DNA of 64,000 nucleotides from Aphanomyces cochlioides (taxonomy: Eukaryota; Oomycota; Saprolegniomycetes; Saprolegniales; Verrucalvaceae): assembly GCA_019828595.1 (NCBI GenBank), contig JAHQRK010000001.1, positions 1,302,001 to 1,366,000 of the forward strand. The letters are read 5' to 3'. Position numbers and translations under genes: made by a program. The notes beneath the pieces were generated by a model, which had not been told where the DNA came from, did no database searches, and saw nothing but the letters and a program-made list of their open reading frames with translations. The number at the start of each line of letters is the position of its first letter. Within the stretch, counting starts at the first letter, position 1. Of the stretch, positions 49,192 to 60,500 are shown piece after piece.

Positions 49192-51207
49192 ATGATCGGG
49201 AGGATGCTGACGGTGTCACCCCGCTCGGGAGACTGTTTTTTTATGCGAATGCTCTTATGCTACCGACGAGGTCCGACATCGCACGAAGATTTGCGAACCG
49301 TCAATGGCGTGGTTCATCTGACGTTCAAGTCAGCCGCACTTGCCCTTGGCTTTCTTGAAAATGACGAGGAATGGCTAACCTGCATGCGAGAAGCAACTGA
49401 AACAGCAACTCCCTATGAACTCCGAACACTTTTTGTCAGTATTCTGATTCACTGTGAACCTGCGGACGCACGAGGGCTATGGAACAAATTCGAAGATGAA
49501 ATGAGGCAAGATTTTCACCGCATGTACCCCGACGATTCTCAAAAATCTACAGCTTTCGCAATTCAGGCTTTATCAAGATGCCTCGAGTCGAATGCATCAA
49601 GCTTGGATCGTTTTCCGGAGCTTCCACAGCTTGCACATTTCGAACAATATTTTGCTCTTGAGGAAACAAACAGGGGGCGTCAATCCAACCGATTAGTGGC
49701 TATGGAATCTTCGCACAACCAAGAACAAATCCAAGGCATTTTGGAAGGCAAGTCTACGATGACCGAAGAGCACGAGGTCTTCTACAACGACGTTATGAGC
49801 GAGATTACGAAGGAAAGAACTGTTCGAAGAGGCAAAGTATATTTTCTCGAAGGTGAGGGCGGCTTAGGGAAGACGTTCATCTCAAACATTTTACTGGCTC
49901 AAGTGCGCTCAATGAACAAAATTGCCTTGGCTGTTGCTTCGTCCGGACTTGCTGCTCTGAATTTGATCGGAGGTACAACTGCGCATTCGAGATTCTGTCT
50001 TCCAAGATCATTGCACGAGCTTAGCCGATGTGACGTTCGGAAGCAGTCACATCTTGCGGAACTTTTACGTCTCACAGAACTTATCATTTGGGACGAGTGT
50101 TCGATGATGCACAAGTGTGCTGTGGAGGCCGTTGATCACATGCTACAAGATTTGATGGACAACGCGCTTCCTTTTGGTGGAAAGGTCGTCATATTCTCGG
50201 GCGACTTCAAGCAAATGCTTCCAGTCATTTTGAAGGGCACACCTGGGCTAATCCTCGAAGCATGCTTGAAGAACAGCTACCTTTGGAGAAATATCGCACA
50301 GTTTCATCTGACGGTGAACATGAGGTTGACCAACAACAACTCAGAGAGTGTTCGAGAGTTTGCTGCATTGCTCAAGTCTATTGGTCATGGAACATACCCC
50401 ACATGTACCGAACTCGGTGCCGATTACATTCGACTACCTGATGATTTGGCGATTCCATACAAGTCGCCTGATGATTTGGGGTCATTTTTACACAGCGTCT
50501 ATCAAGACATGAACAACCTGCGCATCAATGCACTTAGATCGTACTTTGGATGTCGAGCTATCCTTGCACCCAAACATAGTGTTGTTGCTGACATCAACAC
50601 AACACTTCTTGAGCGACTCACTTCCGACTGCGAAATGACATATTTGTCCGCCGATTCTGTTGCTGACAAACCCAACTCGGACACAAATGCATGCGAGTTC
50701 CCCATCGAGTTTCTGAATTCTATAGACATCAACAACTTCCCCAGCCACAAGTTGCATTTGAAAGTTGGTTGCCCCATTATTCTGCTTCGTAATTTGTGTA
50801 CTTCGGAAGGCATGTGCAACGGAACACGTTTAATTGTTCTTGAGCTGAAAACACGATGTATCAAGGCTCAAATTATGAACGGCTCCCACACGAACAAGAT
50901 CGTTTACATTCCCCGAACTACTACAATTCACGATGGTGAGCAAAACAATTACCCATTTGAGCTACGCAGAAGACAATTTCCTGTTCAAGTGGCCTTTGCA
51001 ATGACGATTCACAAGGCTCAAGGTCAAACGATTTCTCACGTGGGCGTCTACCTTCCAGAACCCGTCTTCTCGCATGGACAGCTTTACGTCGCCATTTCAA
51101 GAGCCCAAGCAAAAGGCAACATTAAGTTTTTGGTCGCCAATGGGCAGTACGATGGACTGCCTGGAATCTACACGAAAAACATTGTGTATCAAGAAGCATT
51201 ACAATAG
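49192..51207 (+). CDS. Helitron PIF1-like helicase part, copy 2
   Basis: 671 codons, one residue different from copy 1: Cys instead of Tyr just after the Walker B segment (codon containing G50117). All helicase motifs are kept. The change lies three residues after DECSMM and could affect the fold; its effect is unknown. Confidence 0.85.
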   Translation: MIGRMLTVSPRSGDCFFMRMLLCYRRGPTSHEDLRTVNGVVHLTFKSAALALGFLENDEEWLTCMREATETATPYELRTLFVSILIHCEPADARGLWNKFEDEMRQDFHRMYPDDSQKSTAFAIQALSRCLESNASSLDRFPELPQLAHFEQYFALEETNRGRQSNRLVAMESSHNQEQIQGILEGKSTMTEEHEVFYNDVMSEITKERTVRRGKVYFLEGEGGLGKTFISNILLAQVRSMNKIALAVASSGLAALNLIGGTTAHSRFCLPRSLHELSRCDVRKQSHLAELLRLTELIIWDECSMMHKCAVEAVDHMLQDLMDNALPFGGKVVIFSGDFKQMLPVILKGTPGLILEACLKNSYLWRNIAQFHLTVNMRLTNNNSESVREFAALLKSIGHGTYPTCTELGADYIRLPDDLAIPYKSPDDLGSFLHSVYQDMNNLRINALRSYFGCRAILAPKHSVVADINTTLLERLTSDCEMTYLSADSVADKPNSDTNACEFPIEFLNSIDINNFPSHKLHLKVGCPIILLRNLCTSEGMCNGTRLIVLELKTRCIKAQIMNGSHTNKIVYIPRTTTIHDGEQNNYPFELRRRQFPVQVAFAMTIHKAQGQTISHVGVYLPEPVFSHGQLYVAISRAQAKGNIKFLVANGQYDGLPGIYTKNIVYQEALQ

Positions 51208-51678
51208 GCAGGACTCCATAAAACTTCATCCATAACTAACAAACGTTATCATGTTCTTACAAATATATACACTGTGTTGTTGTGGAATTGCCGTGACTTC
51301 CTGGATCAAGTCCAATTGCATCGTACCGATGAATTGGACGATAAATCCTCGAGATTAGCTAACCCCAAACTACGCACCTTATACTTAGATTCAACGTTAC
51401 AGTATTACAAGATGAAGAAGTACGTGGTTGTCAACCAACGATGACCTCGATCTACTCATCGATCGCACAGATTGTGCAATCTGAACTTGGGTATATGATT
51501 TATCTCCTGACGAAAAAAAAATATTCGTCAGTCAACAGTAGCCAATCAGAATCCTCAGCGTTAACTTATTTTTTTTACTTCGAACTGGGCCTGAATCAAA
51601 TTCAAAATTCATAGTATGGCTTCAAACGTTTCATGTGTGTGATCAAATCTTTGTTATTTCCAAAGCAAAACGCTCCAC

Positions 51679-51707
51679 CCAGGGGCGTAGCCCTGGCCTC
51701 ACCCTAA
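51679..51707 (+). other. Helitron 3' terminal hairpin and CTAA end, copy 2
   Basis: CCAGGG (51679-51684) and CCCTGG (51691-51696) form the same stem as copy 1; CTAA (51704-51707) ends the element and is followed by T, the expected right target base. Confidence 0.9.
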
Positions 51708-52858
51708 TACACTCTAAATTGTGAACGGGGTGAAAAATGTATCTATTTTTCCAAATCTATTCGAAATCTATAGCCAATCAGAATCGAGTATTTGTCTTCT
51801 TGACAAAAACAAACACAAAACACACATTCAAAACTTTACTTTATTGAATGTACTTTCATATTACACTTGGACTCACTATACCTGAATAGTATTTCAATTT
51901 TTTGTCAAAAATACAAATTTCAGTGAAAAAGACAATATTGTGAAAGAAAAATGAAAAAACAGAATATTTTATCCTGGTCATAAAACGACCAAAAATGAAC
52001 TATGACCGCAGTCATGACCGAGAAAACTCCATATAGTTCCGAAAAATATATCTGCAAAATATAATATTTTAAGGGTAAAATCTCACGAATGGAATTCTGC
52101 ATGAACGAAATATGATTATTGAGATGGACTCTATTCTTTTACGTAACCATTGATCCATAAACAAAATCCATCCTCGGCAACTCTATGGTGATGTCTCTCA
52201 CTTGGCTTATGATATCTTTTCGTCGCCTTCCTGAAGAATCTATCGAAGAACTTGAGTCCCATTGGATTTCGTGCTCAGCTTATCCGGTACCGGATATCTG
52301 CCAATGAAACTTCACGAATTCCCCGGACAATGCAAACTCTGTCCTTTCGACGCTAAAGTACTCTCAGGACTCGGCATTTTCAGCACAAGATCCAGCTATC
52401 AACAACTTCACTCTTAATGCAACTTACTACAATCTTGATCATGGGCCAATTCCTTCCCCAGCGCTTAAAATCTTCACAGGTGTTCGGTTTGAGATTGTTG
52501 CATAAACATTCTGACCAATCAGATTACCTGATGAATCAATTGATGTGCAGATCCACAGAAACGAGTCCAGCGAATAGCTCTCCTACAAGAAATTTTCACC
52601 ATAATAAGCTCCAAATCAAGCGCTTCGTGCATGGTATACCGCGGCCGCGGGCGTGGACTCCTTGATGGCCATGCGTAAAAACACGTTGTCGATGGTAAAC
52701 CACGATTGGATCAGTGTATCCGGATCCGGTTGAGAAAACTGATGATGATTGGATGAAAATACAGCTGGATAGCCAATCAGATAGCGGCACTTTCCCCACC
52801 ACTAATGACACCATGGGCACATTTTCGTTTGGGGAACAGTCAATTCGTCGGTGGCCCC
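51708..52858. other. Right flank of the Helitron pair and MPP beta upstream region
   Basis: 1,151 bp. The first ~430 bp is AT-rich, with ATGACC motifs near 52000. From ~52160 the composition is more coding-like, but stops break every frame and I recognise no protein. It includes the palindrome ATCCGGTACCGGAT (52282-52295) and a TATCCGGATCC motif at 52717. Confidence 0.4.
52717..52729. promoter_or_regulatory. TATCCGGATCCGG motif upstream of MPP beta
   Basis: Lies 130-142 bp upstream of the chosen MPP beta ATG and shares the TATCCGGAT core with the sites upstream of NSA2 and the VAMP7-like gene. Role inferred. Confidence 0.3.
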
Positions 52859-54283
52859 ATGTTGTCGAAGAGCATTCAGCGATTGTCGCGAAGCTATGCT
52901 TCCAAGGCGTTCCCTGCGTACGTATTGAATGCGCCAGCAACCGAAGTGACCACGCTCCCTAACGGTTTACGTGTGGCGTCGGAAGGCGGCCACGGCGAAA
53001 CAGCCACTGTTGGTGTCTGGATCGGTGCAGGTTCTCGCTACGAAACCGAAGCCAACAACGGCGCGGCGCACTTTTTGGAACACATGGCCTTTAAAGGTAC
53101 TGCCAAGCGCACGCAACAACAGTTGGAAGTCGAAATCGAAAACATGGGCGGCCACTTGAACGCGTACACCTCGCGCGAACAAACGGTCTACTATGCCAAG
53201 GTGTTCAAGAAGGATGTGCCTCAAGCGTTGGACATCTTGTCGGACATTTTGCAAAACTCCAAGCTCGACGACGCTGCCATTGAACGCGAACGTGATGTCA
53301 TTTTGCGTGAAATGGAAGAAGTCAACAAGCAACAAGAAGAAGTTATCTTCGACCGCTTGCACGAAACTGCCTACATGGGCAACGGCTTGGGCCGCACGAT
53401 TTTGGGCCCTGAAGCCAACGTGCGCAGCTTGACCAAGGCTGACTTGCAAGACTACATTGCCACCCACTACACTGCTCCTCGCATGGTCATTGCTGGTGCC
53501 GGTGCTGTGGACCACCAACAATTGGTCGACTTGGCTCAACAATCCTTTGGCAACTTGCCTTCGGAACCTCGTGTTGCGCCTACCTTGGAACCTGTCAAGT
53601 TCGTCGGCTCGGACATCCGCATTCGTGTACGTCTCGGTGGAGAAGGTCATTTGGGCTCATATTTACTGGTTTAGGATGATGACTTGCCTTTGGCCCACGT
53701 CGCTATCGGCTTCGAATCGTACGGCTGGACCTCTGAACACTCGTTCCCATTGTTGGTCTTGCAAACTTTGTTGGGCAGCTGGGATCGCACTTCCAGCGCT
53801 GGTTTGAACAGCTCGTCCAAGTTGGGCCAAGTTGTTGCTGAACAAGAATTGGCTCACTCTTTCATGACCTTCAACACGAGCTACCAAGACACTGGTCTCT
53901 TCGGTGTGTACGCCGTCGCTGACAAGTACAAGTTGAACGATTTGACCTGGTACATCATGGAAGCCTTGGTGCGCACTGTGCACAAGACCTCGGACGAAGA
54001 AGTCGAACGGGCCAAGACCCAATTGAAGGCTTCTATTCTTATGCAATTGGATGGTTCGTCTCCTGTGTGCGAAGACATTGGTCGCCAATTGTTGGTCTAT
54101 GGCCGCCGCCTCACCCCTGCTGAAATCTTTGCCCGAATTGACGCTGTCGACGCTGCTGCTGTGCGCAAGACGGCCGACGATGTCATCAACGACAAGGAAC
54201 ACGCCTTGGCTGCCGTTGGCCCAATCCACGAATTGCCCGACTACAACTTCATCCGTCGCCGCTCGTACTGGGTGTCGCGTTAA
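52859..54283 (+). CDS. PMPCB: Mitochondrial processing peptidase beta subunit
   Basis: Two exons (52859-53626, 53675-54283) give 458 residues; the 48-nt intron carries an in-frame TAG and sits between DIRIR and [10 protein letters not shown]. The inverse zinc motif HFLEH is at ~71-75, with the distal Glu in [13 protein letters not shown], so this is the catalytic beta subunit. The start at 52859 ([16 protein letters not shown]) gives a good import signal; an upstream in-frame ATG at 52805 is possible but adds non-basic residues. MPP removes targeting peptides in the matrix; the beta subunit may also sit in complex III as core protein 1. Codons are strongly biased to C-ending Asn, Lys AAG and TTG Leu, suggesting high expression. 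Confidence 0.93.
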
Positions 54284-54359
54284 ATAAAAATAAACGAGAC
54301 CGAGACCACCACCCTTTGGATATTAGATCAGCGTGATAAACGACCCAAATGCAGCTCTG

Positions 54360-57011
54360 CTATGTTTCGTCGAGGTCGCTGTCGCTTAGAAGTCGTGGCT
54401 TTGTCCATGAGCTTTCACCTGTGCGAACGTTGTAGTAATAGCAAGTGTGTGAGTCTTCGTCGACATATTTCTTGACAGTCTCGGCGATCAGAGTCCGCAG
54501 ACATCGCCATGCATTGCGCGTGTGATATAATCCTTGGATCTTTCTCGCTGCAGCAATGAGTTGCTGTGCTTCATCAAGTCCCGACAAGAACGCCCGTGGA
54601 TTCTTCTTCCGATGGTGTCGAGCAGGTTTGTCCACGTCATCATCCCCGAGTAGAATTGGTTTGGTCCACTGACTCTCGCCAGTCTTGGTGTTGTAGTAGT
54701 AATACTGCTGCGAGTCGGCGTCCAAAACCTTCTGGAACGTCTGGGTTATGAGATGCCGCAAGCGACGACAAGTGTTGCGAGCACGAAAGAGGCACTGTAG
54801 TTTAATGGCCGCTGCTTCAAAACGCCGTGGCGTCTCCAGCGTAGCCAAGCGATTAGCTTGAGGGCGAGGAGTCTTGACTGTTCTTGGCGAGGAGCCAATA
54901 TCGCTAACTCCAAGGAGCTTTGGCTTGTTCCATTGACTTTCACCAGTCTTGGTGTTGTAGTAATAATACTCACGAGACTCGGGGTCGAGAACTTTTTGAT
55001 ACGTTTGGGCAATAAGCAGACGCAAGCGGCGACGGGCATTGCGACTGCGGAAGAGTCCTTGGATCCTGAATGCTGCTAGTTCAATCCGCCGTGGAGTACT
55101 CAGCTCAGTTAGTGGCGTCGCTCCCTTGCACACTGGGCTGTTGATGGCAGGGATTTCCTCTATGTCGGAAGAGCCTAAGAGCACTGGTTTAGTCCAGTGG
55201 CTTTCTCCCGTCTTTGTGTTGTAGTAATAGCTCATCTTGGACTCAGCATCAAAGACCTTCTGGTATGTCTGGACAATAAGATCACGGAGCCTTCGACGAG
55301 CAAGCCGAGAGCGAAACATACCTTGGAGTTTTGTAGCCGCTAGTTCCAATCGGCGGGGCGTTGAAAGACCCTTTAAGACGTCTTTTTTCTCGACTTGAGC
55401 TGTTCTGGATGGGCGAGGTGTAGCTCGTATGTCGTCAGAGCCGAGCAAAGTTGGTTTGGCCCATTGACTCATGCCAGTCTTCTCGTTGTAGTAGAAGAAC
55501 CTGTTGGTCTCTGGATCGAACACTTTCTTGTACGTCTCAGCAATTATTTGTTTCAATCGACGTCTTGCTTGACGCTTGCGAAAGAGGCATTGGATAATTG
55601 AAGCTGCAATCGTAAGTCGTCGAGGCGTCTCCAACTCAGTAAAATTGATGTGTCGAACTTTCACCAGTTGTGGGGCGCTAGAAATCGTCGTTCGCCACCA
55701 TTTAGGCTTGGCCCATTGACTCTGCTGTGTCTTTCGGTTGTAGTAAAACACCATATTCGTCGTCGGGTCGACGCACTCTTCAAATGTCGACTGAACAAGC
55801 TGTTGCAACCGCAGGCGAGCTTGCCGCTTTCGGAACAAGACTTGAATTCGGACTGCACATTGTTCATGCAGCATCGCTTGTTGTCGGGCCCGTTGAATCA
55901 CTTGCTGCTGAGCCTTTTCAAGGGCACGGTACCATTTTGACATTCTCGAGCGAAAAAATTGTTGGAGTCGGCTTACAGCTTTGAGGATTGTCTTAACCTC
56001 ATGGCTGCTCAGGTGGAAGGCGTAGGGGTGTTTGTACTCTCGCTTAGAGGAATCACCCACAAATTCGAGGCGTGAAGTTCCGCTTAGCCTCATCTTGTGG
56101 TCTTGGACGTAATAGAAATCGCCTGGAAACAACTCGTGCTTGCGTTTGTCATATCGATATCTGAGGTACCCGCGACAGACTTTAATACGAAGCATGCTTT
56201 GCCGCAAACGCCGCTGTCGTTGTCGGCGATACCACGCTTGAATTCTTGACGTAGCTTTCAACTTAAGAGCTCTCTGTCGCTCTTCTTCCTCTCGTATGCG
56301 TTGAATTTTTGTCTCCAGGACACACAGGCTGGATTTATTACCACGAAGCCGCTCCAATTGCTTTCGGACGTCTTTCAAAGCATCTTTGTCCACCTTGAGT
56401 GCACGTTCAATCTTGCGTTTTGTCTCGCAGGCAAATTTGAATACATCGTCATTTTCAAACGCATGGGCTTGTGCTTGAGCTTCCATATGAACCAATATCT
56501 TCGAGTTGGCCGAGATTTCCGTCACCAAAAGCGCCTCTTTAGCGATGTATTCAGCTTCAGCTTTGTCAAGGCATTGTCCCCACATAAGATTTTGTCTTGG
56601 CACCTCAGAAGACATAGGAGGCTTCAGAAGTGGCAGTGATACACTGGTGTCACGGGACCTCTTTCGAGATTTGTTCGTGGATTTCAACTGTTCATCTGAG
56701 GGATCCTGTTGGTTTTTATGGCTTGGATTATCATAGGTGGGCTTCTTGAGCTTTACATTCAATTGAGGGAGTGCCTGGCTCCCCCAGTACCAAGATTGCG
56801 GTGTAGTCTCATCAGACTTGGCATTGGGTGACTCTAGTAATCGCTCTGGATAATCCGGGATCATCGACTTGTGTTTTTTGGATTTCTTAAGCTTGACACG
56901 ATGCAACTTTTGGCCGCATTGATCACAGAACTTGAAGTTGACCGGGCATGCAGTGTTGCATTTTCGGCATTCAATTGTGCTGGTCTTCTCGACAGTCGTG
57001 AGTTTGCCCAT
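54360..57011 (-). CDS. IQ/WW tandem-repeat protein with N-terminal zinc ribbon
   Basis: One uninterrupted exon of 883 residues. The N-terminus has a zinc-ribbon-like set of Cys pairs (C15, C18, C29, C32) followed by a Lys-rich stretch. A coiled, basic middle contains IQ-like segments (SRIQAWYRRQRQ). From about residue 390 to the end, six units of 84-89 residues each pair an IQ-type helix (for example IQGLFRSRNARRRLR) with a WW-like strand segment (YYYNTKTGESQWTKP). IQ motifs bind calmodulin or related EF-hand proteins; WW domains bind proline-rich peptides. The WW-like units keep the YYN...W core but appear to lack the first Trp. A cytoskeletal or flagellar scaffold is possible but not shown. 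It converges on MPP beta with only 76 bp between stops. Confidence 0.8.
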   Translation of the reverse strand: MGKLTTVEKTSTIECRKCNTACPVNFKFCDQCGQKLHRVKLKKSKKHKSMIPDYPERLLESPNAKSDETTPQSWYWGSQALPQLNVKLKKPTYDNPSHKNQQDPSDEQLKSTNKSRKRSRDTSVSLPLLKPPMSSEVPRQNLMWGQCLDKAEAEYIAKEALLVTEISANSKILVHMEAQAQAHAFENDDVFKFACETKRKIERALKVDKDALKDVRKQLERLRGNKSSLCVLETKIQRIREEEERQRALKLKATSRIQAWYRRQRQRRLRQSMLRIKVCRGYLRYRYDKRKHELFPGDFYYVQDHKMRLSGTSRLEFVGDSSKREYKHPYAFHLSSHEVKTILKAVSRLQQFFRSRMSKWYRALEKAQQQVIQRARQQAMLHEQCAVRIQVLFRKRQARLRLQQLVQSTFEECVDPTTNMVFYYNRKTQQSQWAKPKWWRTTISSAPQLVKVRHINFTELETPRRLTIAASIIQCLFRKRQARRRLKQIIAETYKKVFDPETNRFFYYNEKTGMSQWAKPTLLGSDDIRATPRPSRTAQVEKKDVLKGLSTPRRLELAATKLQGMFRSRLARRRLRDLIVQTYQKVFDAESKMSYYYNTKTGESHWTKPVLLGSSDIEEIPAINSPVCKGATPLTELSTPRRIELAAFRIQGLFRSRNARRRLRLLIAQTYQKVLDPESREYYYYNTKTGESQWNKPKLLGVSDIGSSPRTVKTPRPQANRLATLETPRRFEAAAIKLQCLFRARNTCRRLRHLITQTFQKVLDADSQQYYYYNTKTGESQWTKPILLGDDDVDKPARHHRKKNPRAFLSGLDEAQQLIAAARKIQGLYHTRNAWRCLRTLIAETVKKYVDEDSHTCYYYNVRTGESSWTKPRLLSDSDLDET

Positions 57012-57537
57012 GTCAGACTAACATGTCACGCAGCATCAGACCGTTTCATCGTACTAAATATAAGGTTAATCAATCATTGCCATGTTGAGATCTTCTCAAA
57101 ATCAGTAAGATTTTTAGCTCTTGCCATGTGAGATGTGGACGGCAAAGGTGCGACCTTCAACAAGAAATCTTTGACAGAAATCCAAGCAATCCCATTGACT
57201 CAAGCCAACCAACACTTGGGAGATTCCACACAATACAATTGCGAACGAGAAGCACATATTTTGTTCTCTGCATGCTGTTTCCTTGTCACGTAGATAGTTT
57301 ACGTTGTCAGGGAATCGTGTAGAGGCCATCAAGAAGGTCAACTCGCTTTATAGAGTTCTCGTAGTCTTGATTTCTAGTCTTCACTCTCAAAACTTCAAAC
57401 TTCTCTCGCAATTGGTACACTACCGTAGATTCTATATAATTGTGAAATCGTTCCAATGGCGGCGAGGTTGCTGAGGTCTCTTCCATTTGACTCACACATC
57501 GTCGAGAGGACCATGATGGACTCGTTGCTGTGTCAAA
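57012..57537. other. Divergent intergenic region
   Basis: 526 bp between two divergent starts. Short open frames on both strands are not recognisable. A TATCCGGATCC motif sits just after the ATG at 57538, which may mean that the real start is the next in-frame ATG at 57592. Confidence 0.4.
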
Positions 57538-60500
57538 ATGGTTAATTATCCGGATCCGTATAAACCTGGTAACGTCAATATTGGTTTTGTCATGAAAGAT
57601 CATTCGTTTCCCTGGTTCACAAGCGCTGCGATGTCCAGGAAACGGCGCATTCCGTTGTCTAAACCACCTGAAGCGAGGCTGTTTGAAGCAGACTATGACT
57701 GCTGGGTCAATATTGTAAGTGTTATGCTGAAAAGTGGATTTGCATGGATTATTTGCCTCAATTATGACCAGAATTGGGTCTCATGAAATGGTAGGTTCGA
57801 CTCCGTCAATGGGTGTCGTCCGTGGATGAATTCCAGGTAGAGATAACGTGGCGTCTCCTGAGCAATCATGACTATTCAGTCTATGCGTAGCAACCTTGCC
57901 ATCAAACCCCAACACTGCTACTCGTGATTTCGCCAATTTCAATCATCCTGAAGGTTGAACCCATTGCACACAACGGACCAGTCAAGGCGACTGATTTCCA
58001 AGTGCTTCGCACTTCGCTGCCTGCGAATTCCCGAGTGTATTGCCCACTCAAATATGAAGCACTTCTCTGCGAAGGCTTGGGTGTTGCTGCAGGAAGTCTC
58101 AACTTGACTATCGTTGGACGACCAGACAGCAAAATCCCCCATGCATTCAACGAAATAGCCGAACAATTTGCCAACAATATTCCGACGCGATGTGCTTTGT
58201 GCGACGGCACGCAGAAGAACACACCTTACCCAGGACAACCATTTCGACCATGCGTCTGTGCTGGCATGGAAGCCATTCCTCGAATGACGGATGCAGCCAT
58301 GCACTCTTTCTTTGCAACGTCGTCGTGCTTTTGGCAAGGCCAGCCATGGCTACACATGCGCATCAACCACGTCCTTCGCATCGAAGTTGCTGGTTTGCCG
58401 TTTCGGTATGTTCAAATCTTGGGTGGCACTGGTTGTTGTGACATCGCCTTAATGGCACATACCAATTGGAATGACGTCCAAAACGAAAATTGGTCCGTTG
58501 CGTCCATGAATCTGAACGATTCAGGCTATTATTCGGTCATGAAAGCCGAATTCCAGCCTCCAAGTCAAGGTTGTCGATCATGGAAAGACTTGGATTACAT
58601 TGATGCCCAAGCACGCTTGAACACGCCTCTGCAACTCCCCGACCCGGCTAACCCCGACCCTGTTACGCAACCTGTATTGCCATTATTCACACGCATCTCG
58701 ATCAAGCGAAAGAGCGGTGCCAGCGACCTCGACATGCGTCAAGTCTTGGCTACGTACGACGAGATTAGCTACCTTCAAGTCGCAATGTGGACAGTTTTGA
58801 CGCTGTTGAATGACTTTGTGCTTGAAGCAGTGCCGCAATCACCCACGGGCGACTACCGCAAGTTTTACGCATTTGAAAAGAAACTGAACATGCCCAACTC
58901 ACTCATGCTCTACAACGATCTGTCACCCGAGCATCGTGTCGTCTCTGTAACATATCCAGCCATCGATGACGTGTCAAAACTGAGCGCGTTGCAATTCGCT
59001 GGAGTCGAACGGACGAAAAAGCCCTCAGCAGAATCTACCAAGAAGAAGAAAAAGAAGAAGAAAAACAAGTCCAAGGCAAACGAGGCCGACGATCCAGAGG
59101 ACATTGACCTCGCTGCTCTCGCCCGCGTGCGGGAAATCATGTCGAGGAAAGCCATCGCGAATGGATTCTACCAAAAGGGAATGTACGTCGAAGCCTATGC
59201 GCACTACTCTCTTGTTATACATGACTTCATCACGTTCCGTGCTACCATGCAAGAACATCTTAAAAAAGATCCTCAGATGATTATCAACGGCGACAATCTG
59301 TACTCGAACCGCGCTCAAGCCGCGCTCCGTCTTGAATGGTTCGACAAAGTTATCGAAGACTGCAATCGAGTCATCCCATTCATGGTGACCAACTGCGCCA
59401 ATGTCTACGTCGTGCGCTGCCTTCATGCTCGAGCTCGTGCGTATACTGCTATGCATCACTATGACTGCGCATTTGATGACTGGCACGTCTTGGCCATTGA
59501 AGCCCAAAAAGGCAACACAAACGTCCCTCCGAAAGCCTACCTGGCTGAGCAAGGCCAGATCCTGCAAATGAAGCAAACTGCGTGTCAAGTGGATGGCCAG
59601 TGGCGAATATTGGGAACGAGTGGCACGCTCCTCACCCGTTTTTTCCACTCGACGGTGCTACATCCCGATGGCAAGAGCTTGCTTGTCTTTGGTGGTCGAT
59701 CAACGACAATGTACGGCGCAGAAGAAAACGACAGATCGATCCATCAGTATATCTTTCAAACGCAGTCGTGGAAAAATATTGACGCGTCGGGCCAAAAACC
59801 GCCTTGCTTATCAGGCCACAGCGCTGTTGTCTTTGATCGGTCTATGTACGTTTTTGGCGGCAGTCCACTGAAAGACGACGATCAAACCCAAGGATCTTTC
59901 TACCTTCTCAACATTGACACTTGGGTATGGAAACGTATCAAGGCGGCGAATGAACCAGCTTTACGAATTGAACATACTGCGTGTGTGTACAAGGACCAAA
60001 TGATCCTCTGCGGAGGCATTCCCGACAACAACACAGCTGCCGCTGAGTTTGTTTTGGACGTGTACAATTTCAAGACGAAGAAATGGTCGGTGCTGTCACA
60101 ACATGCCAAGGAGAAAGCTCCACCGGCGTCTTTGTCCCTCCACTTGGCATGGATTCATCACTCGAAGCTTTATATCTTTGGCGGCAAGGCAGACACGGCC
60201 GACTTCTACGAGTACCACAACAAACTGTACGTGTTCGACTTGGAAACCCAAACGTGGTTGGGCCACCCGACTGTCTCCAAAGCATTGCCGTTGCTTCCGT
60301 TCTATCCTGGCCCTCGGTCCGAAAGCCAAGCTGTCTGCACTGGCGACACAATGTACCAATTTGGAGGCTATGCTGAAGTCCCACTTGGATCCAAATATTA
60401 TGGTGATGGGTACCGCTTGACCCATTACGACGACGGCACCGTGTCGTGGTCCAAGTTTAATCCGTCTTCGATTGCTCAGCCATGGCCCAGTGCCCGCGCC

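Larger units (their letters stand above)
38639..51707 (+). repeat. Head-to-tail tandem pair of Helitrons
   Basis: Two units of 6,535 and 6,534 bp in the same orientation with zero spacer: unit 2 starts at 45174, the base after the CTAG of unit 1. Open frames in both units lie exactly 6,535 bp apart. The outer flanks are A (38638) and T (51708), so the pair occupies one A|T target. Internal differences seen: A43582/G50117 (Tyr to Cys in the helicase) and A44609/G51144 (silent). Terminal differences: T45121/A, T45128/A, one A fewer in the run at ~45132-45136, and G45173/A51707. Confidence 0.9.
45174..51707 (+). mobile_element. Helitron, copy 2 (3' end CTAA)
   Basis: Begins with TC immediately after the CTAG of copy 1 and ends with CTAA before a T. 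The body matches copy 1 at a 6,535-bp offset; the Rep peptides are identical and the helicase differs by one residue. CTAA is an allowed CTRR Helitron end but differs from the CTAG of copy 1. Confidence 0.92.

Noticed and set aside
52967..53650. 227-codon minus-strand frame opposite MPP beta exon 1, and similar long antisense frames opposite the thiolase and PSMA4
   Set aside because: They mirror strongly codon-biased real genes on the plus strand and match no family; shadows of codon bias.
57790..57805. GGTTCGACTCC resembling a tRNA B box
   Set aside because: The sequences on either side do not pair into a T stem and no A box or acceptor stem fits; it lies in a coding exon of the Kelch-MYND gene.
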